Assembly (NCBI GenBank): GCA_003696725.1
Contig: RFGI01000016.1
Span: 1 to 49,067, forward strand
Length of the DNA stretch: 49,067 nucleotides
Reading direction: 5' to 3'
Source of the DNA: Planctomycetota bacterium
GTDB lineage: Bacteria > Planctomycetota > Phycisphaerae > Phycisphaerales > UBA1924
Below, piece by piece: positions 8,121 through 17,898 of the stretch. Each line of letters starts with the position of its first letter. The first letter of the stretch is position 1. Made by a program: the position numbers and the translations under genes. The notes beneath the pieces were generated by a model. It was given only the letters and a program-made list of their open reading frames with translations. It made no database searches and had not been told where the DNA came from.

Positions 8121-10457
8121 GTGAAGATGCAGGGATTCGACCCTGAAATCTTGAACGACTTCCTCACCGAGTCCGGCGAGCTCCTCGAAGAGCTCGACGC
8201 CGACCTCGTGGAGCTGGAGTCGGCGTCGGACGACCCGGACCTGCTCAACAAGGTCTTCCGGGCGCTGCACACCATCAAGGGCAGCGCCTCGTTCCTGGCC
8301 CTGGCGCCGATCGTCTCGATCGCCCACGCCGCCGAAGACGCCCTCAACGCCGCACGACGGGGCGAGCTGGCCATCGACCGCGAGGTGATGGATCGTCTGC
8401 TGGAAGCCATCGACCTCCTGCGCACGCAGTTCGACGAGCTGCGCGACGGCTCGTCCCTGACCGAGCCCGACGCCACGCTCGTCGAGACGCTCCGCGCCAT
8501 GGGCGAGGGCGGGGCGCCCTCAGCGTCGGCGCCGCCGACACCCTCGGCGCCCGTCGCCGACGCGCCCAAGGCCGAGCCGATCGCCGACACCGGGGACTCG
8601 AGTCAGGCCGAGGCCAGCGGCGCCGGCGTCCGATCGCTCGTGCTCAACGAGAGCAAGTCCGGGCTCCTGGAGTTCATGATCGCGGACCTCGACGAGTCGC
8701 TCGACGACATCGAGATCCGGCTGGCCAGGCTGCTCAACGGCGCCGAATCCGCGAGCGAGGACGCCGCCCACATCGGCGAGGTCTGCGAGGCGCTGACGCG
8801 CACCGCGGAGTTCTTCGAGCATGAGCCCATGCGCTCGCTCGTCGCGGTCTTGGGGACGGCGGCCGAGCGCGTGACGGACCTCGCCGACACCGGCCGGGTC
8901 CAGCTCCTGCCGCGCATGGCCGGCATCCTGCTCCTGCTGCGCAAGCAGGCCAAAGCGCTCGACGAGGGCGAGGTCGTCTGGTGGGGCGTGGACACGCTCG
9001 CCGGGCGGATCGCGGACCTGATCCTCGGTCACGAGATCGACGCCGACGCCCGCCTGCCGGAGGCCGCCGACGGGCTGGCGGCCCTGGCGACCGACGGTGT
9101 CCGGCTCGACGGCGCCGACGAACCCGCTCCAGCCGACACCCCGGACAATCCGCCCGTGGCGGGCGCGCCCGCGCCGCCGGCGTCGACGCCAGATCAAGCC
9201 CGGCCGACCGAACCGCCCGTCGCCGACGCCGGCCCGGCCAAAGCCGCCCGCGTCGAGCAGACGATCCGCGTGGAGGTCGGCCGGCTCGAGGAACTGCTGA
9301 ACCTCGTCGGGGAGCTCGTCCTCCAGAAGAACCGCGTCGGCGCCCTGGCCCGGCAGAGCCAGGACCACGACGTGCTGACCCAGGAGGCCCGCGAGGCGCT
9401 GGCCCAGTCCAGCAGCGATCTGGACCGCGTCACCGGCGACATCCAGCTGGCCGTCATGCGCACCCGCATGCAGCCCCTGGACAAGCTCTTCGGCAAGTAC
9501 CCCCGGCTGATCCGCGACCTCGCCAAGAAGACCGGCAAGAAGATCCGCCTGGTCGTCGAGGGGGGCGACACCGAGGTCGACAAGTCCGTCATCGAGGAGC
9601 TGGGCGACCCGCTCGTGCACCTGATGCGCAACAGCGCCGACCACGGGCTGGAGACGCCCGAGGAGCGCCTCGCCGCCGGCAAGGACGAGACCGGGACGAT
9701 CCGCCTGGTCGCGTCGCAGGCCGGGGACCACGTGCTGGTGCAGATCATTGACGACGGGCGGGGCCTGAGCCGGGAGAAACTGCTCGCCAAGGCCATCGAG
9801 AAGGGCCTGACCACCGAGGCCGAGGCCGAGGCCCTCTCGGACAGGGACGTGTACCGGTTCATCATGGGCGCCGGGTTCTCGACCGCGGCCCAGGTGTCGG
9901 ACCTCTCGGGCCGAGGCGTGGGGATGGACGTTGTCCGGACGAACATCGAGAAGCTCAAGGGGTCGGTCGACGTTGATTCATCGCCCGGCGCCGGGACCAC
10001 GATCCTGATCCGGATCCCGCTGACCGTGGCGATCATGCCGGCGATGATGGTCGGCGTGGGGCGCGAGCTCTACGCGGTGCCGCTGTCGAACATCGTGGAG
10101 ATCGTGCGCCCCGACGAGGGCGACGTCTCGAGCGTCAACGGCCGGCGGGTGATGCGCCTGCGGGACGTGGTGCTGCCGCTGGTGTCGATGGAGGACCTGT
10201 TCGACACGCCCGAGGCGCAGCGTGAGCCGGCGCGGTTCGCGGTGGTGGTGGAGCTCAACGAGCAGCGTGTGGGGCTGTTGGTCTCACGGCTGATCGGTCA
10301 GCACGAAGTGGTGATCAAGCCGCTCGACGGCGGGTACGCGGGGTCGGCGCCGGTCAGCGGCGCGACGGTCCGTGACGACGGCGGGGTGAGCCTGATCGTG
10401 GACGTAGCCAAAGTGATCGCGGCGGCGCAGGAGTCCGCCGAGGCGCTGGCCGCCTGA
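8121..10457 (+). CDS. cheA: Chemotaxis histidine kinase CheA with a noncanonical central region
   Basis: Hpt HTIKGSASF; LVGELVLQKNR; MRTRMQPLDKLFGKYPRLIRDLA; HLMRNSADHGLE; GRGVGMDVVRTNIEKLKG; C-terminal CheW-like domain. Alternative ATG at 8127. Confidence 0.96.
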   Translation: MKMQGFDPEILNDFLTESGELLEELDADLVELESASDDPDLLNKVFRALHTIKGSASFLALAPIVSIAHAAEDALNAARRGELAIDREVMDRLLEAIDLLRTQFDELRDGSSLTEPDATLVETLRAMGEGGAPSASAPPTPSAPVADAPKAEPIADTGDSSQAEASGAGVRSLVLNESKSGLLEFMIADLDESLDDIEIRLARLLNGAESASEDAAHIGEVCEALTRTAEFFEHEPMRSLVAVLGTAAERVTDLADTGRVQLLPRMAGILLLLRKQAKALDEGEVVWWGVDTLAGRIADLILGHEIDADARLPEAADGLAALATDGVRLDGADEPAPADTPDNPPVAGAPAPPASTPDQARPTEPPVADAGPAKAARVEQTIRVEVGRLEELLNLVGELVLQKNRVGALARQSQDHDVLTQEAREALAQSSSDLDRVTGDIQLAVMRTRMQPLDKLFGKYPRLIRDLAKKTGKKIRLVVEGGDTEVDKSVIEELGDPLVHLMRNSADHGLETPEERLAAGKDETGTIRLVASQAGDHVLVQIIDDGRGLSREKLLAKAIEKGLTTEAEAEALSDRDVYRFIMGAGFSTAAQVSDLSGRGVGMDVVRTNIEKLKGSVDVDSSPGAGTTILIRIPLTVAIMPAMMVGVGRELYAVPLSNIVEIVRPDEGDVSSVNGRRVMRLRDVVLPLVSMEDLFDTPEAQREPARFAVVVELNEQRVGLLVSRLIGQHEVVIKPLDGGYAGSAPVSGATVRDDGGVSLIVDVAKVIAAAQESAEALAA

Positions 10458-10491
10458 CGGGCGCCGGCGCGACCAGGGAAGGACGACACCG

Positions 10492-10983
10492 ATGGACCCG
10501 AACCTCATCACCCCGTTCATGCAGAGCGTGCAGAACGTCTTCTCGACGATGCTCCAGCTGCCGGTGGAGATCGGCGAGCCCGCCGTCAAGGCCGACGCCG
10601 CCACCACCTACGACGTCTCGGGGATCATCGGGATGAGCGGGGACGTGGTCGGCGCGGTGGTCCTGAGCTTCCCGAAAGAGACGGCCGAGCGCATCGTCGC
10701 CCTCTTTACGGGCCAGGACACGAGCCCCGAGGACGAGGACTTCGCCGACGCCATCGGCGAGCTCGTGAACATGGTCGCGGGGGGCGCCAAGGGCATGTTC
10801 CAGAAGCGGCAGGCGTCGATCTCCTGCCCCAGCGTGGTCATCGGCAAGAGCCACATCGTCTCGCGCCCCAAGGGCGTCCCGTGCATCAGCATCCCGTGCG
10901 AGACGGACTGCGGCTCTTTGTGCATCGAGGTCGGGATCCGCGACGCGGCCGCGGATGAAGAGGTCCAGAGCCAGGCCGCCTGA
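10492..10983 (+). CDS. cheX: Chemotaxis phosphatase CheX-like
   Basis: Short CheC/CheX-type protein with DAIGELVNMVAGGAKG and SCPSVVIGKSH, sitting between cheA and cheY. Confidence 0.85.
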   Translation: MDPNLITPFMQSVQNVFSTMLQLPVEIGEPAVKADAATTYDVSGIIGMSGDVVGAVVLSFPKETAERIVALFTGQDTSPEDEDFADAIGELVNMVAGGAKGMFQKRQASISCPSVVIGKSHIVSRPKGVPCISIPCETDCGSLCIEVGIRDAAADEEVQSQAA

Positions 10984-11027
10984 GCCGGCGTTCCCCGTGA
11001 CGCGACGCGAAGAAGGAAAGGTGCGAG

Positions 11028-11399
11028 ATGAAGATCCTCCTCGTCGAAGACTCCAAGACGATGCGTAACATCGAGAAGTCGGTCCTGGCCCAGCTGGGCT
11101 ACACCGAGGTCGAAGAAGCCGTCGACGGGCAGGACGCCCTGAAGAAGCTCTCTGACTTCCAGCCGGAACTGCTCTTGGTGGATTGGAACATGCCCAACAT
11201 GGACGGGCTGTCGTTCGTCAAAGCGTACCGGCAGATGAACAAGGCCACGCCCGTCATCATGGTCACCACCGAGAGCGAGAAGGCCCGCGTCGTCGAGGCC
11301 ATCAAGGCGGGCGTGAACAACTACGTCGTCAAGCCCTTCACGCCCGACCTGCTCTCCCAGCGGATCAACGAGACCCTGGAGAAGTGCAAGGCGGCCTGA
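11028..11399 (+). CDS. cheY: Response regulator CheY
   Basis: MKILLVEDSKTMRNIEKSV...LLLVDWNMPNMDGLSF...MVTTESEK...VVKPFTPDLL. Confidence 0.95.
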   Translation: MKILLVEDSKTMRNIEKSVLAQLGYTEVEEAVDGQDALKKLSDFQPELLLVDWNMPNMDGLSFVKAYRQMNKATPVIMVTTESEKARVVEAIKAGVNNYVVKPFTPDLLSQRINETLEKCKAA

Positions 11400-11440
11400 C
11401 CGGAGCGAAAGCCGCCGGTCACACCCTGGGCCGATCAGCC

Positions 11441-12946
11441 ATGTCCGACGCGCCGGAGCCATATCCCAAGCCGACGCTCGCCGTGGCCCCCGACTCGATG
11501 AGCGCCACGCTCACGCTTCACCCCGGCGGGCCGCCCGAGGAGCCGACCGCCGAACTGTGTTTGGGCGTGCTCCGCTCTGAGAACATCGAGGCCGGGCCCG
11601 AGGTCGTCGCCGCGATCGAGGGGCTCCTGCGCCAGCGCCGCGTCGACCCCACAAAGGCCCATTCGGCCGTCGTGGCGAGCGGCGTGGCGCCGATCCCCGG
11701 CGTCGACGGCCGGCTGGAGTTCAACCCCGGCTTCGACCCCGACGACTGCTGTTCAGACGCCCCGGCGGCCCCGCCGCCCGACGCCGGCGAGGACGCGGCG
11801 GTCGACCACTACAACCGGCGCGCGTTCTGCTTCATCATCGCGGGAGACGAGATCGGTCGCGTCTACGAGCCCACCGAGGGCAGCCCCGGCCGGGACGTCC
11901 GCGGGCGCACCCTCAACACCAAGCCGGGCAAGCCCTGCCAATTCAAAACCGACGAGACGATCGTGCTCAAGGACGACGGCCGGCTCGTCGCGCTCACCGG
12001 CGGCGTGCTGGTGCGCAACGGCGCCATGCTCAGAGTCGACCGGGCCCTGGACGTGCCCGGCAATGTTGACTTCAACACCGGGAACATCCGGTTCAGCGGC
12101 GACGTCGTGATCGAGAAGGGCGTGCGCGACTGCTTCATCGTCGAGGCGACCGGGAGCGTGACGGTGCGCGGACTGGTCGAGGCCGCCACCGTCATCGCCG
12201 GCGCCGACGCCGAGCTCCAGAGCGGGATGGCCGCTCGTGAAAAAGGCGTCGTCCGCGTCAGCGGCGATCTGCGCGCCAAGTACCTCGACAATGTCGACGG
12301 GACCGTCGGCGGTGCGCTCGTGGTCGAGAAAGAGATCATCAACTGCCGGCTGGAGGTCGCCGGCGCGATCGAATCGCCCTCGGCGGCGCTGATCGGCGGG
12401 CGGCTCGTCGTGGCCGGCTCGGTCGGGCTGCGCGAGATCGGCGCCGAGTCCGGCACGCCGACGGAGCTCGTCCTCGGTCTGAGCGAGATCGTCGAAACCA
12501 GCGAGGCCAGGGCCGCCGCGTTCGCCGAGAAGATCGACGAGACCCGCGCGCCGATCGAGAAGGAGTTCGAGGGCCTGGTCCGCAACCTCGCCAAACTCAA
12601 CAAGGATCAGCAGCGCCGCCACCGCACGCTCAACAAGGCCATCCGCGAGATCGAGGAGATCGAGCAGAAGATCGACGCCGGCGTCAGCGCCCTGCGGACC
12701 GCGGCGGGGCGGACCGCGCACGTCGACATCCGCGTCGACGGGATGATCTACGCGGGCGTCCGGCTGATCATCGGGAACGAGGTCGTCCGCTTCACGGACG
12801 ACGCCCCGGGGCCGGTGCACGTCCGGCGGGGGCAAGGCGGCGCGATCGAGATCGGCCCGCCCGGCGGGCAGGGCCGACCGATCGAGCAGGCCGCCGAGGT
12901 CTCGACGCTCTCGGACGCTCCTGCTCAGCCCGCCGAGGCGGCGTAG
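11441..12946 (+). CDS. fapA: FapA family protein (DUF342)
   Basis: GRVYEPTEGSPGRDVRGRTLNTKPGKP, VPGNVDFNTGNIRFSGDVVIEKGV and a beta-helix-like C-terminus are typical of DUF342/FapA. Confidence 0.85.
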   Translation: MSDAPEPYPKPTLAVAPDSMSATLTLHPGGPPEEPTAELCLGVLRSENIEAGPEVVAAIEGLLRQRRVDPTKAHSAVVASGVAPIPGVDGRLEFNPGFDPDDCCSDAPAAPPPDAGEDAAVDHYNRRAFCFIIAGDEIGRVYEPTEGSPGRDVRGRTLNTKPGKPCQFKTDETIVLKDDGRLVALTGGVLVRNGAMLRVDRALDVPGNVDFNTGNIRFSGDVVIEKGVRDCFIVEATGSVTVRGLVEAATVIAGADAELQSGMAAREKGVVRVSGDLRAKYLDNVDGTVGGALVVEKEIINCRLEVAGAIESPSAALIGGRLVVAGSVGLREIGAESGTPTELVLGLSEIVETSEARAAAFAEKIDETRAPIEKEFEGLVRNLAKLNKDQQRRHRTLNKAIREIEEIEQKIDAGVSALRTAAGRTAHVDIRVDGMIYAGVRLIIGNEVVRFTDDAPGPVHVRRGQGGAIEIGPPGGQGRPIEQAAEVSTLSDAPAQPAEAA

Positions 12947-13042
12947 CGCCGCGCACGGGTGAACCGTGCTCCCCGCGGGCTCGAACAACGCCCCGTCGGT
13001 CGGCCGCTGGACAAACGCCCCCGACACCGGAGAATCCCCGCT

Positions 13043-14365
13043 GTGCACGGGCTGCGCTGTTCATCCGTATTGGTCGGAGACAAGCCGCGGGCGATCCTCG
13101 GGGCGGTCCTGGCGCTCGCGGCGCTCGTGGCGGCGCCCCCCGGGCTCGAAGCGCAGCCCGACGCCGAGCCATCGACACAGCCGACCGCGGACGCCCACGC
13201 GGGCGCTGACCCCGCACCCGGCGACGAGGTCCTCCTGATCTGGCGCAACGGCCAACGCATGCGGGCCACATGGGCCGGGCGAACCGGCGCCGACATCGAG
13301 GTCGTGATCGGCGGCCTGCGCACCCGCATCCCGGCCCGCGAGATCGATCGCGTCGTCCCCCAGCGGCCGGCGATCGAACGCTACCACGACATGCGCACCG
13401 TGATCGACGACGCGGACGTGGATCGGCTCCTGGCCCTCGCCGAGTGGTGCCGGGCGAACCGCCTGTACGACCAGGCTCTGGCGGACCTGGGCCACGTCCT
13501 GACGCTCGAGCCGGCCAACCCCGAGGCGTTGCGGCTGGCGCGGATCGTCGAGCAGGAGCGGGCCCTGCGCAGGGCCGAAGCCGCCACACGCGAGGATGGC
13601 GAACGTCGCGAGCGTTCCCGCCCCGCCCCGCCCCGCGGCATCCGGCCGGACCTCTTCCCGCTGCTGACCGAGGAGCAGGTGAACCTGCTGAAGGTCTGGG
13701 AGCTGGATCTGGAGAACCCGCCCAGGATCCAGATCGATCGGGCCACGGTCGACGAGTTCCTGTCCCGGTACGCCGACGACCCGGCAATCCCCGCCACCGC
13801 GGACGGGCGCGAGGCCTTCCACCGCAAGCCGCCCGTCGAGATCCTGGCCGAGATGTTCCGCCTGCGCGCCCGGGAGTTGTACGGCCGGGTGCGCGTCCTG
13901 GACATGCCCGAGTCGCTGGACCGGTTCCGGCGGGACGTCAACGCCACGTGGCTGGTCAACTTCTGCGCTTCGACCCGGTGCCACGGCGGGGAGAACGCCG
14001 GGCCGCTGCTGCTCTACAACCGCGACCCGCGCGCCGAGCGAGCCGCGCTGACCAACTTCATCATCCTGGACCGGGCGCGCCTCGCCGACGGCCGGCCGCT
14101 GATCGACTACGAGGACCCGGAGCGCTCGCCGCTGGTGCAGATGCTCCTGCCTCCTCAGCGGTCGTCGGCGCCGCACCCGCAAGTCAAGGGGTGGCGGCCG
14201 CTGTTCCGCACGCCCGACGCCCGCCGCTACGCCGACGCGGTGGAGTGGATCCGCTCGATGCGCACCCCGAGGGATGAAGCCCCGATCGAGTACCAGCCCC
14301 CGACGGTCGCCGACGTGATCCCGGCGGACCAAGCGCCAGCCCCGGCGGAACCGCAGCCCCGGTAG
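13043..14365 (+). CDS. Secreted protein of unknown function with a CX4CH motif
   Basis: GTG-start signal peptide (AILGAVLALAALVAAPPGLEA); WLVNFCASTRCHGGENAGPLLLYN. The start is uncertain within ORF 12959..14365. Confidence 0.7.
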   Translation: MHGLRCSSVLVGDKPRAILGAVLALAALVAAPPGLEAQPDAEPSTQPTADAHAGADPAPGDEVLLIWRNGQRMRATWAGRTGADIEVVIGGLRTRIPAREIDRVVPQRPAIERYHDMRTVIDDADVDRLLALAEWCRANRLYDQALADLGHVLTLEPANPEALRLARIVEQERALRRAEAATREDGERRERSRPAPPRGIRPDLFPLLTEEQVNLLKVWELDLENPPRIQIDRATVDEFLSRYADDPAIPATADGREAFHRKPPVEILAEMFRLRARELYGRVRVLDMPESLDRFRRDVNATWLVNFCASTRCHGGENAGPLLLYNRDPRAERAALTNFIILDRARLADGRPLIDYEDPERSPLVQMLLPPQRSSAPHPQVKGWRPLFRTPDARRYADAVEWIRSMRTPRDEAPIEYQPPTVADVIPADQAPAPAEPQPR

Positions 14366-14393
14366 GCTCGGATTGCATACCCGCCGGCGGTGG

Positions 14394-14399
14394 TACACT
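14394..14399 (+). promoter_or_regulatory. Putative sigma70-like promoter (-10 TACACT; -35 TTGCAT at 14373-14378)
   Basis: TTGCAT-N15-TACACT upstream of the lipoprotein gene starting at 14448. Confidence 0.5.
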
Positions 14400-14447
14400 C
14401 GCGACCGGCCCGGGCATGATGGGCCAAGTAGAAGGACACCTTCCGAC

Positions 14448-15782
14448 GTGAGACACCGACGCCGACACCGCCCGCTGGTCGCCCTTCTCGGGCTGGCGCC
14501 GATCGCGCTCGCCGGGTGCGAGAAGGCCGACCCCGTCGCGCTGGCCATCGCCGACGTCGAGCGCGAGTTGGCTGAGATCCACCCCGGCGGGACGGCCGCG
14601 GCCGATCCGGGCTCCCGCGAATCGGTTTACCGGTCGGCGATTTCGGCGCTGCGCGCCGCCGGGCAGTCGGGGACCGACGCCCAGCGCGACGCGGCGAGCC
14701 TGCTGACCGCGATCGCCGAAGAGGGTCTGTCGCGGCTGGCGTCGGCGGACGCGGCGGCGCTCGAGTCGCGCTTGGTGGATCTGGCCGCCCGGCTGCGCGC
14801 TACCGCGGACCGGGCCGTCGCGGAGCTGGCCCTGGCCGAGGCGCTGGCGACGCAGACCGGCGATTCGGAGCGTTCCGAGCTCGAAACCGGCCTCGCCGAG
14901 GGCCGAGCCCGCGTCGCCGAGGCCCAGGCCCGGCGCGACGAGCTGACCGGTCAACGTGAGGCGTTGCTGCTGCGGGCCGAGGGCCACGCCGCCCGCGCCG
15001 CCGAGCATTCCGCCACCGCCGGCCGGCTGCGGTCCGAGGCGCTCGCCGCCGATCCGGACGCCGTCGCCGAGATCGCCCAGCGGGCGTACGAGGCGCAGCG
15101 CCGCGCCGCAGCGGAGGACACCGCCGCCTCGGACCTGCGGGCCCAAGCGGAGCGGCTGGACCCCGAGATCGCCGAGCAGAGCCTCGTGATCGAATCGGTC
15201 CAGGCTGAGATTCAGGCGCTCAATGAGGCGTTGGCCCGCGTCGATCAGCGGGTGCGCGACGCCGAAGCCTCGGCGCAGTCGGCGCGGGCGTCGGCGCGGT
15301 CGGCGGCCCAGGACGCCGAGGCGATCCTCGATCAGTTCGAGGCCGCCCGGACCCAGGCCGACGAGCTCTGGGCTCAGGCCGTCACTCACGCTCAGGCCGC
15401 GATCGCCTCGGTGGGCCGGGCCCGCGGGATCGACCGGGCGACGCTGGCCCTGCGCCGCGGCGAGTCGCAGCAGCGGCTGGGCGAGATCATGGACGCCCGC
15501 GCCCGGGGGCTGAGCCGGTCGGTCGGACAGCTCGAGCTGCTGGCGGGGTTGGATCGCCCGTTGCCGTTCGCGGCTCGGCTCGACGCGCTGATCGGCGCGT
15601 ACGAGGCCGCCGCCGACGAGGCCGCGGCCGGCGCCGCCGACGCGTTCGGCGCCGCGATCGCCGCGTACGAGGGCGCTTCGACCCGCGACGCGACGGTGCG
15701 GGACCGGCTCGACCGCGTCCGGGCGCTGCTGGCCGGTCAGCGGCCTCCCTCGGATGGGGCCCCGGCCGATCAGGCCGGTTGA
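14448..15782 (+). CDS. Coiled-coil lipoprotein of unknown function
   Basis: VRHRRRHRPLVALLGLAPIALAGCEKAD lipobox, followed by about 350 aa of Ala/Glu/Gln/Arg-rich heptad-like sequence. Confidence 0.7.
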   Translation: MRHRRRHRPLVALLGLAPIALAGCEKADPVALAIADVERELAEIHPGGTAAADPGSRESVYRSAISALRAAGQSGTDAQRDAASLLTAIAEEGLSRLASADAAALESRLVDLAARLRATADRAVAELALAEALATQTGDSERSELETGLAEGRARVAEAQARRDELTGQREALLLRAEGHAARAAEHSATAGRLRSEALAADPDAVAEIAQRAYEAQRRAAAEDTAASDLRAQAERLDPEIAEQSLVIESVQAEIQALNEALARVDQRVRDAEASAQSARASARSAAQDAEAILDQFEAARTQADELWAQAVTHAQAAIASVGRARGIDRATLALRRGESQQRLGEIMDARARGLSRSVGQLELLAGLDRPLPFAARLDALIGAYEAAADEAAAGAADAFGAAIAAYEGASTRDATVRDRLDRVRALLAGQRPPSDGAPADQAG

Positions 15783-15832
15783 CGGACGGCGCCGGGTCCC
15801 GGCGCGGCATCCTTCTCCCTATTGTTGAAGCC

Positions 15833-16810
15833 ATGCCCAGCACCGCCCCGATCCCAGAGGCCATGCCCGCCCCCGCGCTGCCCGAGGTCCGGATGAACGT
15901 CGTCCGGCCGGCGGCGCCGGTGATCGGCCGCGTCGTCCGCAACGAGATCTGCACCGCGTCGCGCAAGGCCGCCGGATTCGTCCGCCACATCGAGTTCGAC
16001 GTGTCCGGGACGCCGCTGGCCGGCGCCTTCCGCGCCGGGCAGGCGTTCGGCGTGCTCCCGCCGGGCGTCGACCCGAAGACCGGCAAGCCTCACGCGGTCC
16101 GCCTGTACTCGCTGGCGTGCCCCACCGGGGGCGAGGACGGCGCCGGCGCTGTCATCTCCACCACCGTCAAGCGCACCATCGACGAGCACTGGGACGATCA
16201 GTCGCTCTTTCTGGGCGTGGCGTCGAACTACCTCTGCGACCTGTGCGAGGGCGACGAGGTCCGGCTCTCAGGGCCCAACGGCAAGCGTTTCCTCCTCCCC
16301 GAGAACCACGCCGACCACGAGTACCTCTTTCTCGCGACCGGCACCGGGATCGCCCCCTTCCGGGGCATGGTGCGGGAGCTGCTGGGCCGCGGCTGCGACC
16401 GGCCGATCACGCTGATCATGGGCTCGCCGTACCGCACGGACCTCCTGTACCACGAGGAGTTCCGCTCACTCGAGGCCGACCACGCCAACTTCACCTACCT
16501 GACCGCGATCAGTCGCGAGCGCGACGACAACGGGGGGCCGGGCCTGTACGCCCACGAGCGGCTCGCGATGACGCTCGAACGGGCGGCGCCGGGCCTGGCC
16601 GAGGGAAAGACGCTCGTGTACATCTGCGGGATCGCCGGGATGGAGGCGGGCGTGGCCCGCGTCCTCACCGAAGCGCTGCCCGCTGAGGCGCTGGCGCCGT
16701 ACCTGACGATCACCGACGACGCCCTGCGCGCCGACCCGGACGCCTGGACGCGCGAGGGCGTCCGGCGCGGCGTGCGCTTCGGCGAGCGCGTCTTTATCGA
16801 GGTGTACTAG
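15833..16810 (+). CDS. Ferredoxin-NADP(+) reductase family protein (FNR/PetH-like)
   Basis: RLYSLAC, CDLCEGDEVRLSGPNGKRFLLP, FLATGTGIAPFRGMVREL, YICGIAGMEAGV, C-terminal VFIEVY. Confidence 0.93.
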   Translation: MPSTAPIPEAMPAPALPEVRMNVVRPAAPVIGRVVRNEICTASRKAAGFVRHIEFDVSGTPLAGAFRAGQAFGVLPPGVDPKTGKPHAVRLYSLACPTGGEDGAGAVISTTVKRTIDEHWDDQSLFLGVASNYLCDLCEGDEVRLSGPNGKRFLLPENHADHEYLFLATGTGIAPFRGMVRELLGRGCDRPITLIMGSPYRTDLLYHEEFRSLEADHANFTYLTAISRERDDNGGPGLYAHERLAMTLERAAPGLAEGKTLVYICGIAGMEAGVARVLTEALPAEALAPYLTITDDALRADPDAWTREGVRRGVRFGERVFIEVY

Positions 16811-16941
16811 GCTCTTTTTGACGGATCGGAGAGGAGCGACGAGGCGACAGGAACAGCCGGTGGGACGGCCGTTTCGGCCGTCATCCCGCCCATACTGACG
16901 GGCGAGACGCCCGTCCCACCGATCCGTCAAACAGTACCTAG
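16807..16941. mobile_element. Putative MITE/REP-like palindromic element, 135 bp
   Basis: Terminal inverted repeats CTAGGCTCTTTTTGACGGATCGG (16807-16829) vs revcomp of 16919-16941, 20/23 matches. Nested inverted repeat CGGTGGGACGG/CCGTCCCACCG and two internal 8-bp hairpins, GACGGCCG-TTT-CGGCCGTC and GACGGGCG-AGA-CGCCCGTC. Confidence 0.65.
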
Positions 16942-16998
16942 ACGCTCGATGACGGGTCCGAGGATGGTCATCTCGTCCGCCGAGTCTTGTCGTGGCCG

Positions 16999-17838
16999 TC
17001 AGTCGCGCGACTGGAGCTTCGACAGCAGGCGCAGGATCTCCAGGTACAGCCAGACCAGCGTGATCATCAGGCTGAAGGCGGCGTACCACTCGTACCGCTT
17101 CTCGGCGCCGGCGCGCACGCCCGTCTCGACATAGTCGAAGTCCAGCACGAGGTTCAGCGCCGCGATCACGATCACGAACAGGCTGAACCCGATGCCGATG
17201 GGCCCGGCATCGTGGATGTACGGGATCCCGACGCCGAAGAGGCCCAGCACGAGCGTCGCGACGTAGACCAGCGCGATCCCGCCGGTCGCGGCGACCACCC
17301 CCGCTGCGAACTTCCGCGACGGCTTGATCAGCCGTGTCGCGTACGCGATGAGCATCGCTCCCAGCACGCCAAAGGTCAGCAGCACCGCCTGGGCGATCAT
17401 GGCGTAGTTTGGCGTCAGCACGCCGTTCTCTGTCGTCCCGAACTCATGCGCGTAGAGGGCCGAGACGGAGCCGAGCACGGCGCCTTCCAGGAGGGCGTAC
17501 ACCGGCGCGGTCGCCGGCGCGATCCTCGGTTTGGCGATCGTGACCAGCGCGACGATAAACCCGGCGATCGCGCCGCCAAACAGCGGGAGCCCGTAGCCGA
17601 TCGTGGCCGAGCCGTCGGCGCCGGGCGCCACGAGGTCCCAGGTGAAGACCGCGGTCGCGGCGCACAGGCCCAGGAGGATCAGCGTCTTGTTCGCGGTCCC
17701 GGCGACGGACATCTTCCCGGGTTCGGCGCGGGCGGCGTCCCTCGGAGGGACGGCGACGCCGCGCGCTTCGAGGTCCTCCCACTTCTGGGCCGGGCCGAAG
17801 ATGTCGGTGCGCTGAGCGGGGTTTGCGGTGCGGAGCAT
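16999..17838 (-). CDS. Bax inhibitor-1/YccA family membrane protein
   Basis: Multi-TM protein with LLEGAVLGSVSALYAHEF, LNLVLDFDYVETGVRAGAEKRYEWYAAFSLMITLVWLYLEILRLLS. Confidence 0.92.
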   Translation of the reverse strand: MLRTANPAQRTDIFGPAQKWEDLEARGVAVPPRDAARAEPGKMSVAGTANKTLILLGLCAATAVFTWDLVAPGADGSATIGYGLPLFGGAIAGFIVALVTIAKPRIAPATAPVYALLEGAVLGSVSALYAHEFGTTENGVLTPNYAMIAQAVLLTFGVLGAMLIAYATRLIKPSRKFAAGVVAATGGIALVYVATLVLGLFGVGIPYIHDAGPIGIGFSLFVIVIAALNLVLDFDYVETGVRAGAEKRYEWYAAFSLMITLVWLYLEILRLLSKLQSRD

Positions 17839-17898
17839 GCCGGGGCCTTTCGGGTGGGAGATCGTGCCGATGATCGCGGGTGATCGTAGCCCGGGCGC

